Source: Rhizobium anhuiense (GTDB lineage: Bacteria; Pseudomonadota; Alphaproteobacteria; Rhizobiales; Rhizobiaceae). Taken from it: 64,000 nt of DNA. Below are positions 17,542 through 26,800 of the stretch, one piece after another. Where the stretch lies: the NCBI RefSeq assembly GCF_003985145.1, contig NZ_ML133534.1, positions 62,001 to 126,000 of the forward strand, given 5' to 3'. Numbering within the stretch: the stretch's first letter is position 1; the number at the start of each line of letters is the position of its first letter. The notes beneath the pieces are model-generated. The model saw only the letters and a program-made list of their open reading frames with translations. It was not told where the DNA came from and ran no database searches. Position numbers and translations under genes: made by a program.

Positions 17542-18159
17542 TCAGCGAAACGGCTTGCTGAGATAACGCGATCCCTGAATGCCGAAGCGCCACGGAACTT
17601 CGGCATTCTTCGTAATGCCGATGCGTTTTCCCGAAACTATAGGCACCGGCGCGGAGGGCGTGAGTGTGTAGGGCGGGCGGTCGAGCAGTCTGTCATTGAT
17701 CTCGATATCGATGCCGAGCGCCTGACAGAGCTTGCCGGGGCCGCTGCAGAGCGACGTCAGCGCATCGGTGCCGCGTCGCTCCATCATCACGGGGATTCCG
17801 GTTTCCGGCTCCAGGGCGCGGATGAGGGCCGCCGAGCCCGGATGGCAGACGAAGTTCAGGCACCAGTACATGCCGTAGATGCGGTAGATATAGACATTGC
17901 CCGGCTTGCCGTACATGGCGCCGTTGCGCTTGGTCGGGCCGCGGAAGCTGTGCGAGGCCTCGTCATCGGGGAAATAGGCTTCGGTCTCGGTGATGCGTCC
18001 GCCGACGCCATTCACGGTCAGATGGCAGCCGAGCAGGTCGCGGGAGACGGCGATCGCATCGCGCTCGAAAAATGCCCTGAGGCTTTCGCCGGCGAGCGTG
18101 CCGGCGCCGATCGCGCCTGATATCGTTCCACCATCGGTCATATCAGACGCAGATAACAT
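17542..18159 (-). CDS. mpg: DNA-3-methyladenine glycosylase (AAG/MPG family)
   Basis: Base-excision repair enzyme of 205 residues. It has the family landmarks SRDLLGCHL, the catalytic region GRITETEAYFPDDEASHSFRGPTKRN (glutamate acting as general base), YGKPGNVYIYRIYGMYWCLNFV and CSGPGKLCQALGI. It removes alkylated purines such as 3-methyladenine. An in-frame ATG six codons downstream (18141) is an alternative start, and neither start has a clear ribosome site. It is tail-to-tail with emrB with no intergenic base. The gene downstream of its start, at 18190-18504, is on the same strand, 30 bp away. Confidence 0.93.
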   Translation of the reverse strand: MLSASDMTDGGTISGAIGAGTLAGESLRAFFERDAIAVSRDLLGCHLTVNGVGGRITETEAYFPDDEASHSFRGPTKRNGAMYGKPGNVYIYRIYGMYWCLNFVCHPGSAALIRALEPETGIPVMMERRGTDALTSLCSGPGKLCQALGIDIEINDRLLDRPPYTLTPSAPVPIVSGKRIGITKNAEVPWRFGIQGSRYLSKPFR

Positions 18160-18189
18160 CCAGTGTGGCTGCCGTCATCCCAAAAGGCA

Positions 18190-18504
18190 TCAGTGGCCGG
18201 CATTCGGATCGCGCATCGGGATCGACGACGATGTGACCGAGACCGGGTCACTCGCCGGGAAGGAATCTTCCAGACCCTCCTCCAGCTCTTCTTCGAGCAA
18301 GGCGGGATCCTTGCTGCGCGCGCCGTCGCTATGGGCCGGTTCGATGGCTGCTGCGAGCAGGGTCTTGGCGCGCATGGCGGCGTTTTCCGAGGTCAGCTCA
18401 GGCGTGCTCCGCAGCGTCACGGCAATGCTGTCTTCGCCTTCGCCGCCGAATTCGACGACGAAACCGTCTTCCGTCTGGTAGACGGTGATATCGTAGAGTG
18501 CCAT
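18190..18504 (-). CDS. Small conserved acidic protein
   Basis: Protein of 104 residues without a recognised enzymatic domain. The N-terminus (MALYDITVYQTEDGFVVEFGG) looks like a small beta sheet. The C-terminus is acidic and ends with EEGLEDSFPASDPVSVTSSS, a short tail motif found in many small alphaproteobacterial proteins of unknown role. It lies 30 bp upstream of the glycosylase gene on the same strand and 39 bp downstream of the lysR gene, so the three may be co-transcribed. No function can be assigned. Confidence 0.7.
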   Translation of the reverse strand: MALYDITVYQTEDGFVVEFGGEGEDSIAVTLRSTPELTSENAAMRAKTLLAAAIEPAHSDGARSKDPALLEEELEEGLEDSFPASDPVSVTSSSIPMRDPNAGH

Positions 18505-18543
18505 GGCCGTTCTCCGAGGGCGCGCATATTAGCAGGGCGCATT

Positions 18544-19452
18544 TTAGTGAAGCGCGTTTTCGGAATTTTGTCGAGCGAAGACCTTCACCAGCCAGTCGAT
18601 GAAGACGCGCACGCGCGGTGAAAGCTGGCGGTTGCGAGGGTAGAGCAGGGAAACCGGCGTCGGGGTCAGTGGAAAATCCTTGAGCACGTGGATCAGCGCT
18701 CCCTCGGCAAGGTCCTTTTCGGCGTGATAGCGCGGGATCTGGATCATGCCGAGGCCCATCCTCGCCGCTGAAATATAGCTTTCAGCGGCGTTGACGGCGA
18801 CGGTGGCGGGAATGGTGATCTCACGCACCGTGCCGTCGACGATGAATTCGAGCGGCAACAGGCTGCCGGTGCTGCTGGACCGGAAGCCGACCATGCGGTG
18901 GCCGGCAAGCCGATCCGGGTGCTGCGGCAGGCCATGGGTGGCGATATAATGGGGAGAGGCGAGCGTGATCTCATCCAGCATGGCGACGCGCCGGGCGACC
19001 ATGTCGCTATCGCCCAACGTGCCGACGCGCAGCACGCAATCGATGCCTTCGCGCACCAGATCGACCAGCCGGTCGCCCTCGCTCATGTAGAATTCGATCT
19101 CTGGATAAGTCTCGAGAAAGGACGGCAGGCTCGGCAGCAGGAAATGGCGGGCAAGCGTGCCGTGCACATCGACGCGCAGCAGGCCCTTCGGTTTGGCGCC
19201 GGCAAAAGCGCCTTCGGCATCCTCGATATCGGCAAGAATCGACAGGCAGCGCTGGTAATAGGCTTCGCCATCGAGCGTCGCACTGACATGACGTGTCGTG
19301 CGCTGGAGCAGGCGCACGCCGAGGCGGGCTTCGAGCTGCTTTACCGCATCGGTAACGGTCGAGCGCGGCAGGCCGGTGTCTTCGGCGGCAAGCGTGAAGC
19401 TGCGACGTTCCACGACACGGCAAAACACGCGCATGGCATCGAATCTGTCCAT
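18544..19452 (-). CDS. LysR-family transcriptional regulator (divergent from SDR gene)
   Basis: Regulator of 302 residues. The N-terminal helix-turn-helix is MDRFDAMRVFCRVVERRSFTLAAEDTGLPRSTVTDAVKQLEARLGVRLLQRTTR, followed by a periplasmic-binding-protein-like effector domain (about 90-295). The start FDAMRVF and the wing LLQRTTRHVSAT are typical of the CrgA/AaeR-like LysR group. It is divergent from the SDR at 19572 with 119 bp between, the classical arrangement of a LysR protein and its target, so the SDR is the most likely target. Effector unknown. Confidence 0.93.
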   Translation of the reverse strand: MDRFDAMRVFCRVVERRSFTLAAEDTGLPRSTVTDAVKQLEARLGVRLLQRTTRHVSATLDGEAYYQRCLSILADIEDAEGAFAGAKPKGLLRVDVHGTLARHFLLPSLPSFLETYPEIEFYMSEGDRLVDLVREGIDCVLRVGTLGDSDMVARRVAMLDEITLASPHYIATHGLPQHPDRLAGHRMVGFRSSSTGSLLPLEFIVDGTVREITIPATVAVNAAESYISAARMGLGMIQIPRYHAEKDLAEGALIHVLKDFPLTPTPVSLLYPRNRQLSPRVRVFIDWLVKVFARQNSENALH

Positions 19453-19571
19453 CTATTTGTTCGTTATTCCCGGATAGTTATGGCGAAGAATGCACGATTA
19501 TCCGCTTTTGGGAAAGGCGCATCTTGTCCTCATCGAAAACGCGCTGCGGCGCAGGATGAAGGAGAAGGACA

Positions 19572-20315
19572 ATGGCTTCCAACGAAAACGGCAAGGTTGC
19601 ACTCATCACCGGTGCTTCCCGCGGCATCGGCGCAGCAGTCGCTCGACGCCTCGCCAGGGACGGTTTCACCGTCGTCATCAATTATTCCGGCAATGCGGCT
19701 CCGGCCGAGGAACTGGCCCGGGAGATCGAGCAGGCCGGCGGCAAAGCGCTGACGGCGAAAGCCGATGTCAGCGAGGCGCAGGCCGTCCGCCGCATGTTCG
19801 ATGCTGCGGAAACCGCCTTCGGCGGGGTCGACGTGCTCGTCAACAATGCCGGCATCATGATGCTCGCGTCGCTTGCCGAGGCTGACGATGCCAATTTCGA
19901 CCGCCAGATCGCCGTCAATCTCAAGGGTACCTTCAATACGCTCAGGGAAGCGGCCAAGCGCCTGCGCAACGGCGGCCGGGTCATCAACTTCTCGACCTCG
20001 GTCGTCGGTCTGAAGCTCGAAACCTACGGTGTCTACGCCGCCACCAAGGCCGCCGTCGAAACACTGACGGCGATCATGGCCAAGGAGATGCGCGGCCGCA
20101 ACATCACCGTCAACGCCATCGCGCCCGGCCCTGTGGCCACGGATCTTTTCCTCAGCGGCAAGTCGGACGAACTCATCGCCCGCATGGCGAAGATGAACCC
20201 GCTGGAACGTCTCGGCACACCCGAAGACATTGCATCTGCGGTTGCCTTTCTCGCCGGCCCGGACGGCGGCTGGATCAACGGCCAGACGCTGCGCGCCAAT
20301 GGCGGGATGATCTGA
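19572..20315 (+). CDS. SDR-family oxidoreductase, probable LysR target
   Basis: Classical short-chain dehydrogenase of 247 residues. The cofactor motif is TGASRGIG (about residues 13-20), followed by NNAGIM, the catalytic serine in NFSTSVVG and YAATK. The segment IAPGPVATDLFL and the end LRANGGMI are typical of 3-ketoacyl-ACP-reductase-like enzymes. It is divergent from and probably controlled by the LysR protein at 18544-19452. A strong site GGAGAAGGA precedes the ATG. Its substrate cannot be told from sequence. Confidence 0.88.
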   Translation: MASNENGKVALITGASRGIGAAVARRLARDGFTVVINYSGNAAPAEELAREIEQAGGKALTAKADVSEAQAVRRMFDAAETAFGGVDVLVNNAGIMMLASLAEADDANFDRQIAVNLKGTFNTLREAAKRLRNGGRVINFSTSVVGLKLETYGVYAATKAAVETLTAIMAKEMRGRNITVNAIAPGPVATDLFLSGKSDELIARMAKMNPLERLGTPEDIASAVAFLAGPDGGWINGQTLRANGGMI

Positions 20316-20570
20316 CGACAGACCGGCGGCGGCTTCCAGACCGCCGTCATCGCAATTATGTGAACGTGATTGCGGAATTTTTCCTTACAATCCTGCGGAG
20401 AGTGCGTATATCTGTTTTATCGCGAGAGAGTGGAATTCCCTGCCGCTCTCTTCCGAACCTCCGGAGCCTGCCGCGCCCATCTGCGGTGCGACAGGCTTGA
20501 TGTTCAAAGTTGTAAATTGCGGCCCGTCGAAGGTTTTCCCCTGCCTTCCGGGCCGTATTTGTATTGGCGC

Positions 20571-21482
20571 TTAGACGTCGTTCAGTCTCGCCTCTCCCAG
20601 AAGCTTCACCAGCCAGTCGACGAAGACGCGCACCTTGTTACTGAGATGGCGGTTCGGGGGATAGACGACGTAGAGCGGCAGCGCATCGCGGCGCCAATCC
20701 GGCAGCACGCGCACGAGCTCGCCCTTCGCAATCGGCTCGCGCGCCATGAAGATCGGCACCTGCGCGATGCCGAGACCCGTCAATGCAGCTGTCAGATAGG
20801 TGCGGCTATCGTTGACCGAGGCGATGTAACGCGGACTGGTCTCGATCACCTCCTCGCGCCGGCGAAATTCGAAGGGCAGCGTTCGGTTGTTTTGGGCGCG
20901 GAAATAGTTGACGGAGTAGTGGTCAGACTCCAGATCCTCCGGCCGCTCGGGCATGCCGAATTTCTGGATATAGCTCGGCGAAGCACAGGTGATCATCTCG
21001 ACTTCGGAGACGCGTCGCGCAATCAATGACTGGTCGGCCGGCGTGCCGGCGCGCAGCGCGCAGTCGACATTTTCCGCAAGATAGTCGACCGTGCGGTCGC
21101 CGACACCGAGGTCGATGCGGATATCGGGATAACGCTGATAAAAATCGCAGAGTGCGGGAACGACGATCCAATCGGCGAAAGCACCAGCCATCTCGACGCG
21201 CAGCCGCCCGCTCGGCAGGCTTTGTGAATTGGAGAGGCTGCCGTCGAGTTCTTCCAACTCCGAAATAATCTGGGCGGCGCGTTCGTAATAAAGCGCGCCG
21301 TCCGTGGTTACCATGACCCGGCGCGTCGTACGATTCAAAAGCTTGGTGCGCAGATGCGCCTCAAGGCCCTGGATGAGATTGGTCACTGTTGCCTTGGGCA
21401 TGGCGAGCATGTCGGCGGCGCGGGTGAAATTGCCCGTCTCCACGACGCGAATGAAGACGCGCATTGCCGAGAGTTGATCCAT
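20571..21482 (-). CDS. LysR-family transcriptional regulator (divergent from RND operon)
   Basis: Regulator of 303 residues. The start MDQLSAMRVFIRVVETGNFTRAADMLAMPKATVTNLIQGLEAHLRTKLLNRTTR is a LysR helix-turn-helix; the effector domain follows. I use the ATG at 21482 in place of a TTG three codons upstream. The paralogue at 18544 is similar in length and layout. It is divergent from the hydrolase-like gene and RND pump at 21646-27014; LysR proteins such as MexT are known to control MexEF-type pumps, so it is the likely activator or repressor of that operon. A perfect inverted repeat at 21554-21573 lies between the two. Confidence 0.92.
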   Translation of the reverse strand: MDQLSAMRVFIRVVETGNFTRAADMLAMPKATVTNLIQGLEAHLRTKLLNRTTRRVMVTTDGALYYERAAQIISELEELDGSLSNSQSLPSGRLRVEMAGAFADWIVVPALCDFYQRYPDIRIDLGVGDRTVDYLAENVDCALRAGTPADQSLIARRVSEVEMITCASPSYIQKFGMPERPEDLESDHYSVNYFRAQNNRTLPFEFRRREEVIETSPRYIASVNDSRTYLTAALTGLGIAQVPIFMAREPIAKGELVRVLPDWRRDALPLYVVYPPNRHLSNKVRVFVDWLVKLLGEARLNDV

Positions 21483-21553
21483 CGGTTTCAAATCCGCAGT
21501 TTGCGTTGCACCATTGTTCGAGATCTGGAACAGTGTTATCGCGATATAGCTTC

Positions 21554-21573
21554 TTATTCCTTGGTTGGAATAA
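21554..21573. promoter_or_regulatory. Inverted repeat in lysR/efflux intergenic region, candidate LysR site
   Basis: Perfect dyad TTATTCC-TTGGTT-GGAATAA between the lysR gene and the divergent hydrolase-RND operon. Its size and symmetry fit LysR-type binding boxes, and it lies 72 bp from the lysR start and 73 bp from the hydrolase start. Function is inferred from position and form. Confidence 0.5.
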
Positions 21574-21645
21574 CAATATCTTTTTTATGGAAAATGCAAG
21601 CGGCAGCTGTTGTCTGCCTGCGGCCGACGCAAAGAGACCGGAAGC

Positions 21646-22458
21646 ATGACGGTGGAATGGAAAGATATGTTGCTGGATAAGGTGGCCATCGGCCCCGTTT
21701 CCGCACGCATCTACCAGGGCGCCGATTACGGCAAGGGGCCGCCGATCGTGCTTTACCTGCATGGCGGCGCCTTTCTCGACAGCGAGAAGAACGTCGACCG
21801 GCCGGTGGCGATGAGTCTGGCCAAGGCCGGCGCCATCGTCGTCGCCGCCGACTACAGCAGCCTGTCCGGCAATCTGTTTCCGCAGGCGCTGGAAGTCTCT
21901 TTCTCGGTTTTCACTTATCTCGCCAACAAACGCGCCGGTCTTGGCGACCGCAAGTCGCTGCTCTTCGTTGCCGGCGAAGAGGCAGGCGGCAATGTCGCTG
22001 CCGGTGTGGCGCTGAAGGCGCGCGACCAGATGCCGGATGCGCTCGACGGCCAGGTGCTGATTTCGCCGCTGCTCGATCCCTTTATGGGTACGTCGTCGAT
22101 CCGCAAGGCCGAGGCCATCGGCATGCGCCAGCGCTGGACGGAAGGCTGGAGCCATTATCTGAGCGGCGGCGGTTGCCATCCTTATGCGGCGCCGTGCCTC
22201 TGTTCGCGTATTTCCGGCGTCGCGCCGGCGCTGATATTCACCGCGGAGGATGATCCTCTGCACGACGAAACAATTGGTTACGGTGCCCGCCTGAAACAGG
22301 CCGGCGTCGGTGTGCGCCAGCATGTTCTTCCCGCCGGGACGGGCTGGCCCTCGATTTATGGTGGGAAATCCGACGGAGCGCCCGACTGGCAGGAAAACGT
22401 CAGCCGCCATTTCGGAAGCTTCCTTCGGGACGTAAGCGTCCAACCGCAATTGCATTGA
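21646..22458 (+). CDS. Alpha/beta-hydrolase-fold protein lacking catalytic serine and histidine
   Basis: Protein of 270 residues resembling the hormone-sensitive-lipase branch of alpha/beta hydrolases. The oxyanion motif LYLHGGAF (about residues 36-43) and the acidic-residue region AEDDPLHDE (about 200-208) are present. The nucleophile elbow, normally GDSAGG, reads GEEAGG (110-115), so the serine is glutamate, and the usual C-terminal HGF histidine region reads PAGTGWPSIYGG with no histidine. It should therefore not be an ordinary serine esterase. It is the first gene of the run leading into the second RND pump (46 bp upstream of the adaptor gene). The ATG at 21646 has a GGAAG site; an upstream TTG is less likely. 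A binding, sensing or scaffolding role is possible. Confidence 0.8.
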   Translation: MTVEWKDMLLDKVAIGPVSARIYQGADYGKGPPIVLYLHGGAFLDSEKNVDRPVAMSLAKAGAIVVAADYSSLSGNLFPQALEVSFSVFTYLANKRAGLGDRKSLLFVAGEEAGGNVAAGVALKARDQMPDALDGQVLISPLLDPFMGTSSIRKAEAIGMRQRWTEGWSHYLSGGGCHPYAAPCLCSRISGVAPALIFTAEDDPLHDETIGYGARLKQAGVGVRQHVLPAGTGWPSIYGGKSDGAPDWQENVSRHFGSFLRDVSVQPQLH

Positions 22459-22504
22459 AGAAGACCTGATATTTCGGCGGCCTGGGGCCGCAAGGAGAGT
22501 ACTC

Positions 22505-23695
22505 ATGACGTCCAGAAGTAAGCGCTGGGCCCTGTTGGGCGCCGGCATAGGCCTTGTTGCGTCCGTTTCCGGGGCCGCATTGTTTTTCGAACTGCCGATG
22601 AGCACGACCGCCACGGCCGCTTCCGCCCCCGCGCAGGCTCCCGCTGTGCCGGTGACGGTTGCCGTCGTTGCGGCGCGCGACGTGACGGCCTGGGAGAATT
22701 TCTCCGGCCGTCTCGAAGCGGTCGACCGGGTGCAGGTGCGTTCCCGTGTTGCCGGCGCCATCCTGTCGGTGGCTTTCCGTGAAGGGGCGCTGGTCAAGCA
22801 GGGCGACCTGCTCTTCACCATCGACCCGGCCCCCTACCAGGCGAGCGTGGCGCAGGCGCAAGGTCAGGTCGCTTCGGCCGAAGCCAAGGTCAGTCTGGCT
22901 CAGACCGAACTCGACCGCGGCCGCAGGCTTTCCGACAATCGCACCATCTCCCAGAGCGATCTCGATCAGCGCCAGAGTTCACTGGCCGAGGCTCAGGCGG
23001 GGCTGCGTTCGGCGCAGGCCGCCCTGCAGTCGGCCCAGCTCGATCTCGATTACACCGAGGTGCGGGCTCCGGTTTCCGGCCGCATCGGCAAGATCGAGGT
23101 GACCGCCGGTAACCTCGTCGCGGCCGGTTCGACCTCGCCGGCGCTGACGACGCTCGTTTCCGTCGATCCGATCTATGCGAGCTTCAATGCCAGCGAAGAG
23201 ATGGTGACGCGCGCGCTCGCCCAGCTTCCGCAGACGGACAGCGCCCTGCCTGCCGTCGAAGAGATCCCGGTCGAGGTCGGCACGCTGACCGACAGCGGTA
23301 CCCCGATCAAGGGCAAGCTGCAGCTGATCGACAACGAGGTGGATGCATCAAGCGGCACGATCGGCGTGCGGGCCGTCTTCGACAATCCGGGCGGACGCCT
23401 CATCCCCGGCCAGTTCGTGCGGGTGCGCATGGGCCAGCCGAAGGCCGAGAACAAGATCGTCATCAGCGACCGTGCCGTCGGCACGGACCAGGACAAGAAG
23501 TTCGTCTTCGTCGTCGATGGCGAGAACAAGGTCGCCTATCGGCAGGTCCAGCTCGGCACGCTGGCTGACGGCCAGCGGGTCGTCGAAAGCGGCCTGAACG
23601 TCGGCGAAAAGATCGTCGTCAACGGTCTGCAGCGCATCCGTCCAGGCGCCGTCGTCGCACCTCAGATGGAAGAGAAGGTCGCGACCGCGCAGTAA
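22505..23695 (+). CDS. RND efflux periplasmic adaptor (MexE-like)
   Basis: Adaptor of 396 residues. The N-terminal anchor (ALLGAGIGLVASVSGAALFF) is followed by an Ala/Pro-rich linker, then the lipoyl halves (VAGAILSVAFREGALVKQGDLLFTID and SGRIGKIEVTAGNLV), a helical hairpin rich in Gln/Ala, and the C-terminal barrel with IPGQFVRVRMGQ and GLQRIRPGAVVAPQM. A good ribosome site (AAGGAGAGT) precedes the start. It is followed by the RND permease after a 118 bp gap containing two hairpins. It connects the pump to an outer-membrane channel that is not encoded here. Confidence 0.93.
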   Translation: MTSRSKRWALLGAGIGLVASVSGAALFFELPMSTTATAASAPAQAPAVPVTVAVVAARDVTAWENFSGRLEAVDRVQVRSRVAGAILSVAFREGALVKQGDLLFTIDPAPYQASVAQAQGQVASAEAKVSLAQTELDRGRRLSDNRTISQSDLDQRQSSLAEAQAGLRSAQAALQSAQLDLDYTEVRAPVSGRIGKIEVTAGNLVAAGSTSPALTTLVSVDPIYASFNASEEMVTRALAQLPQTDSALPAVEEIPVEVGTLTDSGTPIKGKLQLIDNEVDASSGTIGVRAVFDNPGGRLIPGQFVRVRMGQPKAENKIVISDRAVGTDQDKKFVFVVDGENKVAYRQVQLGTLADGQRVVESGLNVGEKIVVNGLQRIRPGAVVAPQMEEKVATAQ

Positions 23696-23702
23696 AGACT
23701 TT

Positions 23703-23770
23703 GCCTTCCCCTCCGGGGGAAGGCCAACACCCGAAATGATATGACCCGCCGGCGGCTCCCAAACCGCCGG
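23703..23770 (+). other. Two tandem hairpins between adaptor and RND pump genes
   Basis: The first is GCCTTCCCC-TCCG-GGGGAAGGC (23703-23724), the second CCGGCGG-CTCCCAAA-CCGCCGG (23749-23770). Both stems are perfect and lie in the 118 bp between two co-directional pump genes. No T run follows either, so they look more like mRNA processing or stabilising structures, or weak attenuators, than terminators. Confidence 0.5.
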
Positions 23771-23813
23771 AGAGGGACGTTGTATCCATGTTCACCCCGG
23801 AGAGGGCTTTGAT

Positions 23814-26800
23814 ATGAACATCTCCAGATTCTTTGTCGACCGCCCGGTCTTTGCCGGCGTTCTTTCGGTCCTCATCCTGGTTGCCGGCTTGATCGGCCTG
23901 CGCGCGCTGCCGATTTCCGAATATCCGGAGGTCGTGCCGCCGTCGATCGTCGTGCGCGCCACCTACCCCGGCGCCAATCCGTCCGTCATCGCGGAAACGG
24001 TGGCAACGCCGCTCGAAGAGCAGATCAACGGCGTCGAGGGCATGCTCTACATGTCCAGCCAGGCGACATCGGACGGTGTGCTCAACGTGACCGTCACCTT
24101 CAAGCTCGGCACCGACGCGGACAAGGCGCAGCAGCTCGTGCAGAACCGCGTCAGCCAAGCCGAACCGCGGCTGCCGTCGGAAGTCCGGGCCCTCGGTATC
24201 ACCACGGTCAAGAGCTCGCCCGACTTCATCATGGTCGTCAACCTCGTCTCTGACGGCGACAATCACGACATTACCTATCTTCGCAATTACGCGACGCTGA
24301 ATATCAAGGATCGGCTCGCCCGTATCGCAGGCGTCGGTCAGGTGCAGGTCTTCGGCGCCGGCGACTATTCCATGCGGGTCTGGATCGATCCGCAGAAGGC
24401 GGCCGAGCATGATCTCGCCGCCAGCGACATCAGCAACGCCATCAGCTCCCAGAACGTTCAGGCCGCCGCTGGCATCATCGGCGCTTCGCCGAGCCAGCCG
24501 GGTGTGGACCTGCAGCTGAATGTGAATGCCCAGGGCCGTCTGCGCACGCCCGAGGAGTTCGGCAGCATCATCGTCAAGACGGGCGCCAATGGCGAGATCA
24601 CCCGCCTTCGCGATGTCGCCCGCATCGAGCTCGGTGCTGCGGACTATACGTTGCGTTCGCTGCTTGACGGCAAGCCGGCCGTTGCCGTTGCCGTCCTTCA
24701 GGCGCCTGGTTCGAACGCGATCGAGATCGCGGACAATGTGCGCGCCACCATGGACCAGCTGCAGCTCGCCATGCCCCAGGGCGTCAAATACGAGATCGTC
24801 TACGATACGACGAAGTTCGTACGCGCCTCGATCGAGAAGGTCATCGACACGCTGCTCGAAGCCATTGCGCTCGTCGTCCTCGTCGTCATCCTGTTCCTGC
24901 AGACGTGGCGCGCCTCGATCATTCCGCTGATCGCGGTTCCGGTATCGATCATCGGTACCTTCGCGGTCATGTATGTCTTCGGCTTCTCGATCAACGCGCT
25001 CAGTCTGTTCGGGCTGGTGCTTGCGATCGGTATCGTTGTCGACGACGCGATCGTGGTGGTGGAAAACGTCGAGCGCAATATCGAACATGGCCTGTCGCCA
25101 CGGGCTGCGACCTACAAGGCGATGAAGGAAGTCTCCGGTCCGATCGTTGCGATCGCGCTGGTCCTCGTCGCCGTCTTCGTCCCGCTCGCCTTCATCTCCG
25201 GCCTGTCGGGACAGTTCTATCGCCAGTTCGCGCTGACGATCGCAATCTCGACCGTCATCTCGGCCTTCAACTCGCTGACGCTCTCTCCGGCGCTGGCTGC
25301 TCTTCTCCTGAAGGGCCATGATCAGCCGAAGGACTGGCTGACGCGATTCATGGACGCCATCTTCGGCTGGTTCTTCCGCGGCTTCAACCGTGTCTTCGGC
25401 GCGGGTTCGAATGCCTACGGCAAGGGCGTGGGTGGGCTCTTGTCGCGCAAAAGCATCGTCATGGTGATCTATCTGGCGCTGGTTGGTGCGACCTACAGCA
25501 TGTTCAGCACGGTCCCCGGCGGCTTCGTGCCGTCTCAGGACAAGCAGTATCTGATCGGCTTCGCCCAGTTGCCGGATGCTGCAAGCCTCGACCGCACGGA
25601 AGACGTCATCAAGCGCATGACCGATATCGCGCTGGCGCAGCCGGGCGTTGCCAATGCGATCGCCTTCCCGGGGCTGTCGATCAACGGCTTCACCAACTCC
25701 TCGAATGCCGGCATCGTCTTCGTGACGCTGAAGGACTTCGAAGAGCGCAAGACGCCGGATCTCTCGGGCGGCGCAATCGCTATGGCGCTGAACCAGAAAT
25801 TCGGCGCCATCCAGGATGCCTTCATCGCCATGTTCCCGCCGCCGCCGGTCAATGGTCTCGGCACGACAGGCGGCTTCAAGCTGCAGATCGAGGATCGTGC
25901 CGGCCTCGGCAACCAGGCGCTCGACGAGGCCACGAAGGCAGTGCTTGCAAAGGCCTACCAGACGCCTGAGCTTGCGGGGCTGTTCTCCAGCTTCCAGATC
26001 AACGTGCCGCAGCTCTATGCCGATCTCGACCGCGCCAAGGCCGAGCAGCTCGGGGTTTCCGTCACCGACGTCTTCCAGACGCTGCAGATTTATCTCGGTT
26101 CGCTTTATGTGAACGATTTCAACGCCTTCGGCCGCACTTACAGCGTCCGTGTGCAGGCCGATGCGAAATTCCGCGCCCAGCCGGAAGACATCGGGCAGTT
26201 GAAGGTCCGTTCGGCATCGGGCGAGATGATCCCGCTTTCGGCGCTGCTGAAGGTGGAGCCAAGCACTGGTCCGGAGCGTGCGAACCGCTACAACGGCTTC
26301 CTCGCTGCCGATATCAACGGCGGTCCGGCACCGGGCTTCTCGTCCGGCCAGGCGCAGGCGGCAATCGAGAAGATCCTTCACGAGACCCTGCCGGCGGGCA
26401 TCGACTTCGAATGGACGGATCTGACCTATCAGCAGATCCTTGCCGGCAATTCGAGCATTGTCGTCTTCCCCCTGGCTCTGCTGCTCGTTTTCCTCGTGCT
26501 GGCCGCCCAGTATGAAAGCCTGACGCTGCCGCTTGCGATCATCATGATCGTGCCGATGGGCGTTCTGGCCGCACTGACGAGCGTCTGGCTCACGGGTGGA
26601 GACAACAACATCTTCACTCAGATCGGTCTTGTCGTCCTTGTCGGCCTATCGGCGAAGAACGCGATCCTCATCGTGGAATTCGCCCGCGAACTGGAGTTCG
26701 AGGGAAGGACACCGCGGGAGGCCGCGATCGAGGCCAGCCGCCTTCGCCTTCGCCCGATCCTGATGACCTCGCTCGCCTTCATCATGGGCGTCGTGCCGCT

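Noticed and set aside
23619..26381. A 920-codon open frame on the minus strand
   Set aside because: It is an antisense shadow of the RND pump and adaptor genes caused by high GC codon use; its product is low-complexity and rich in Arg, Asp and His, with no ribosome site or domain.
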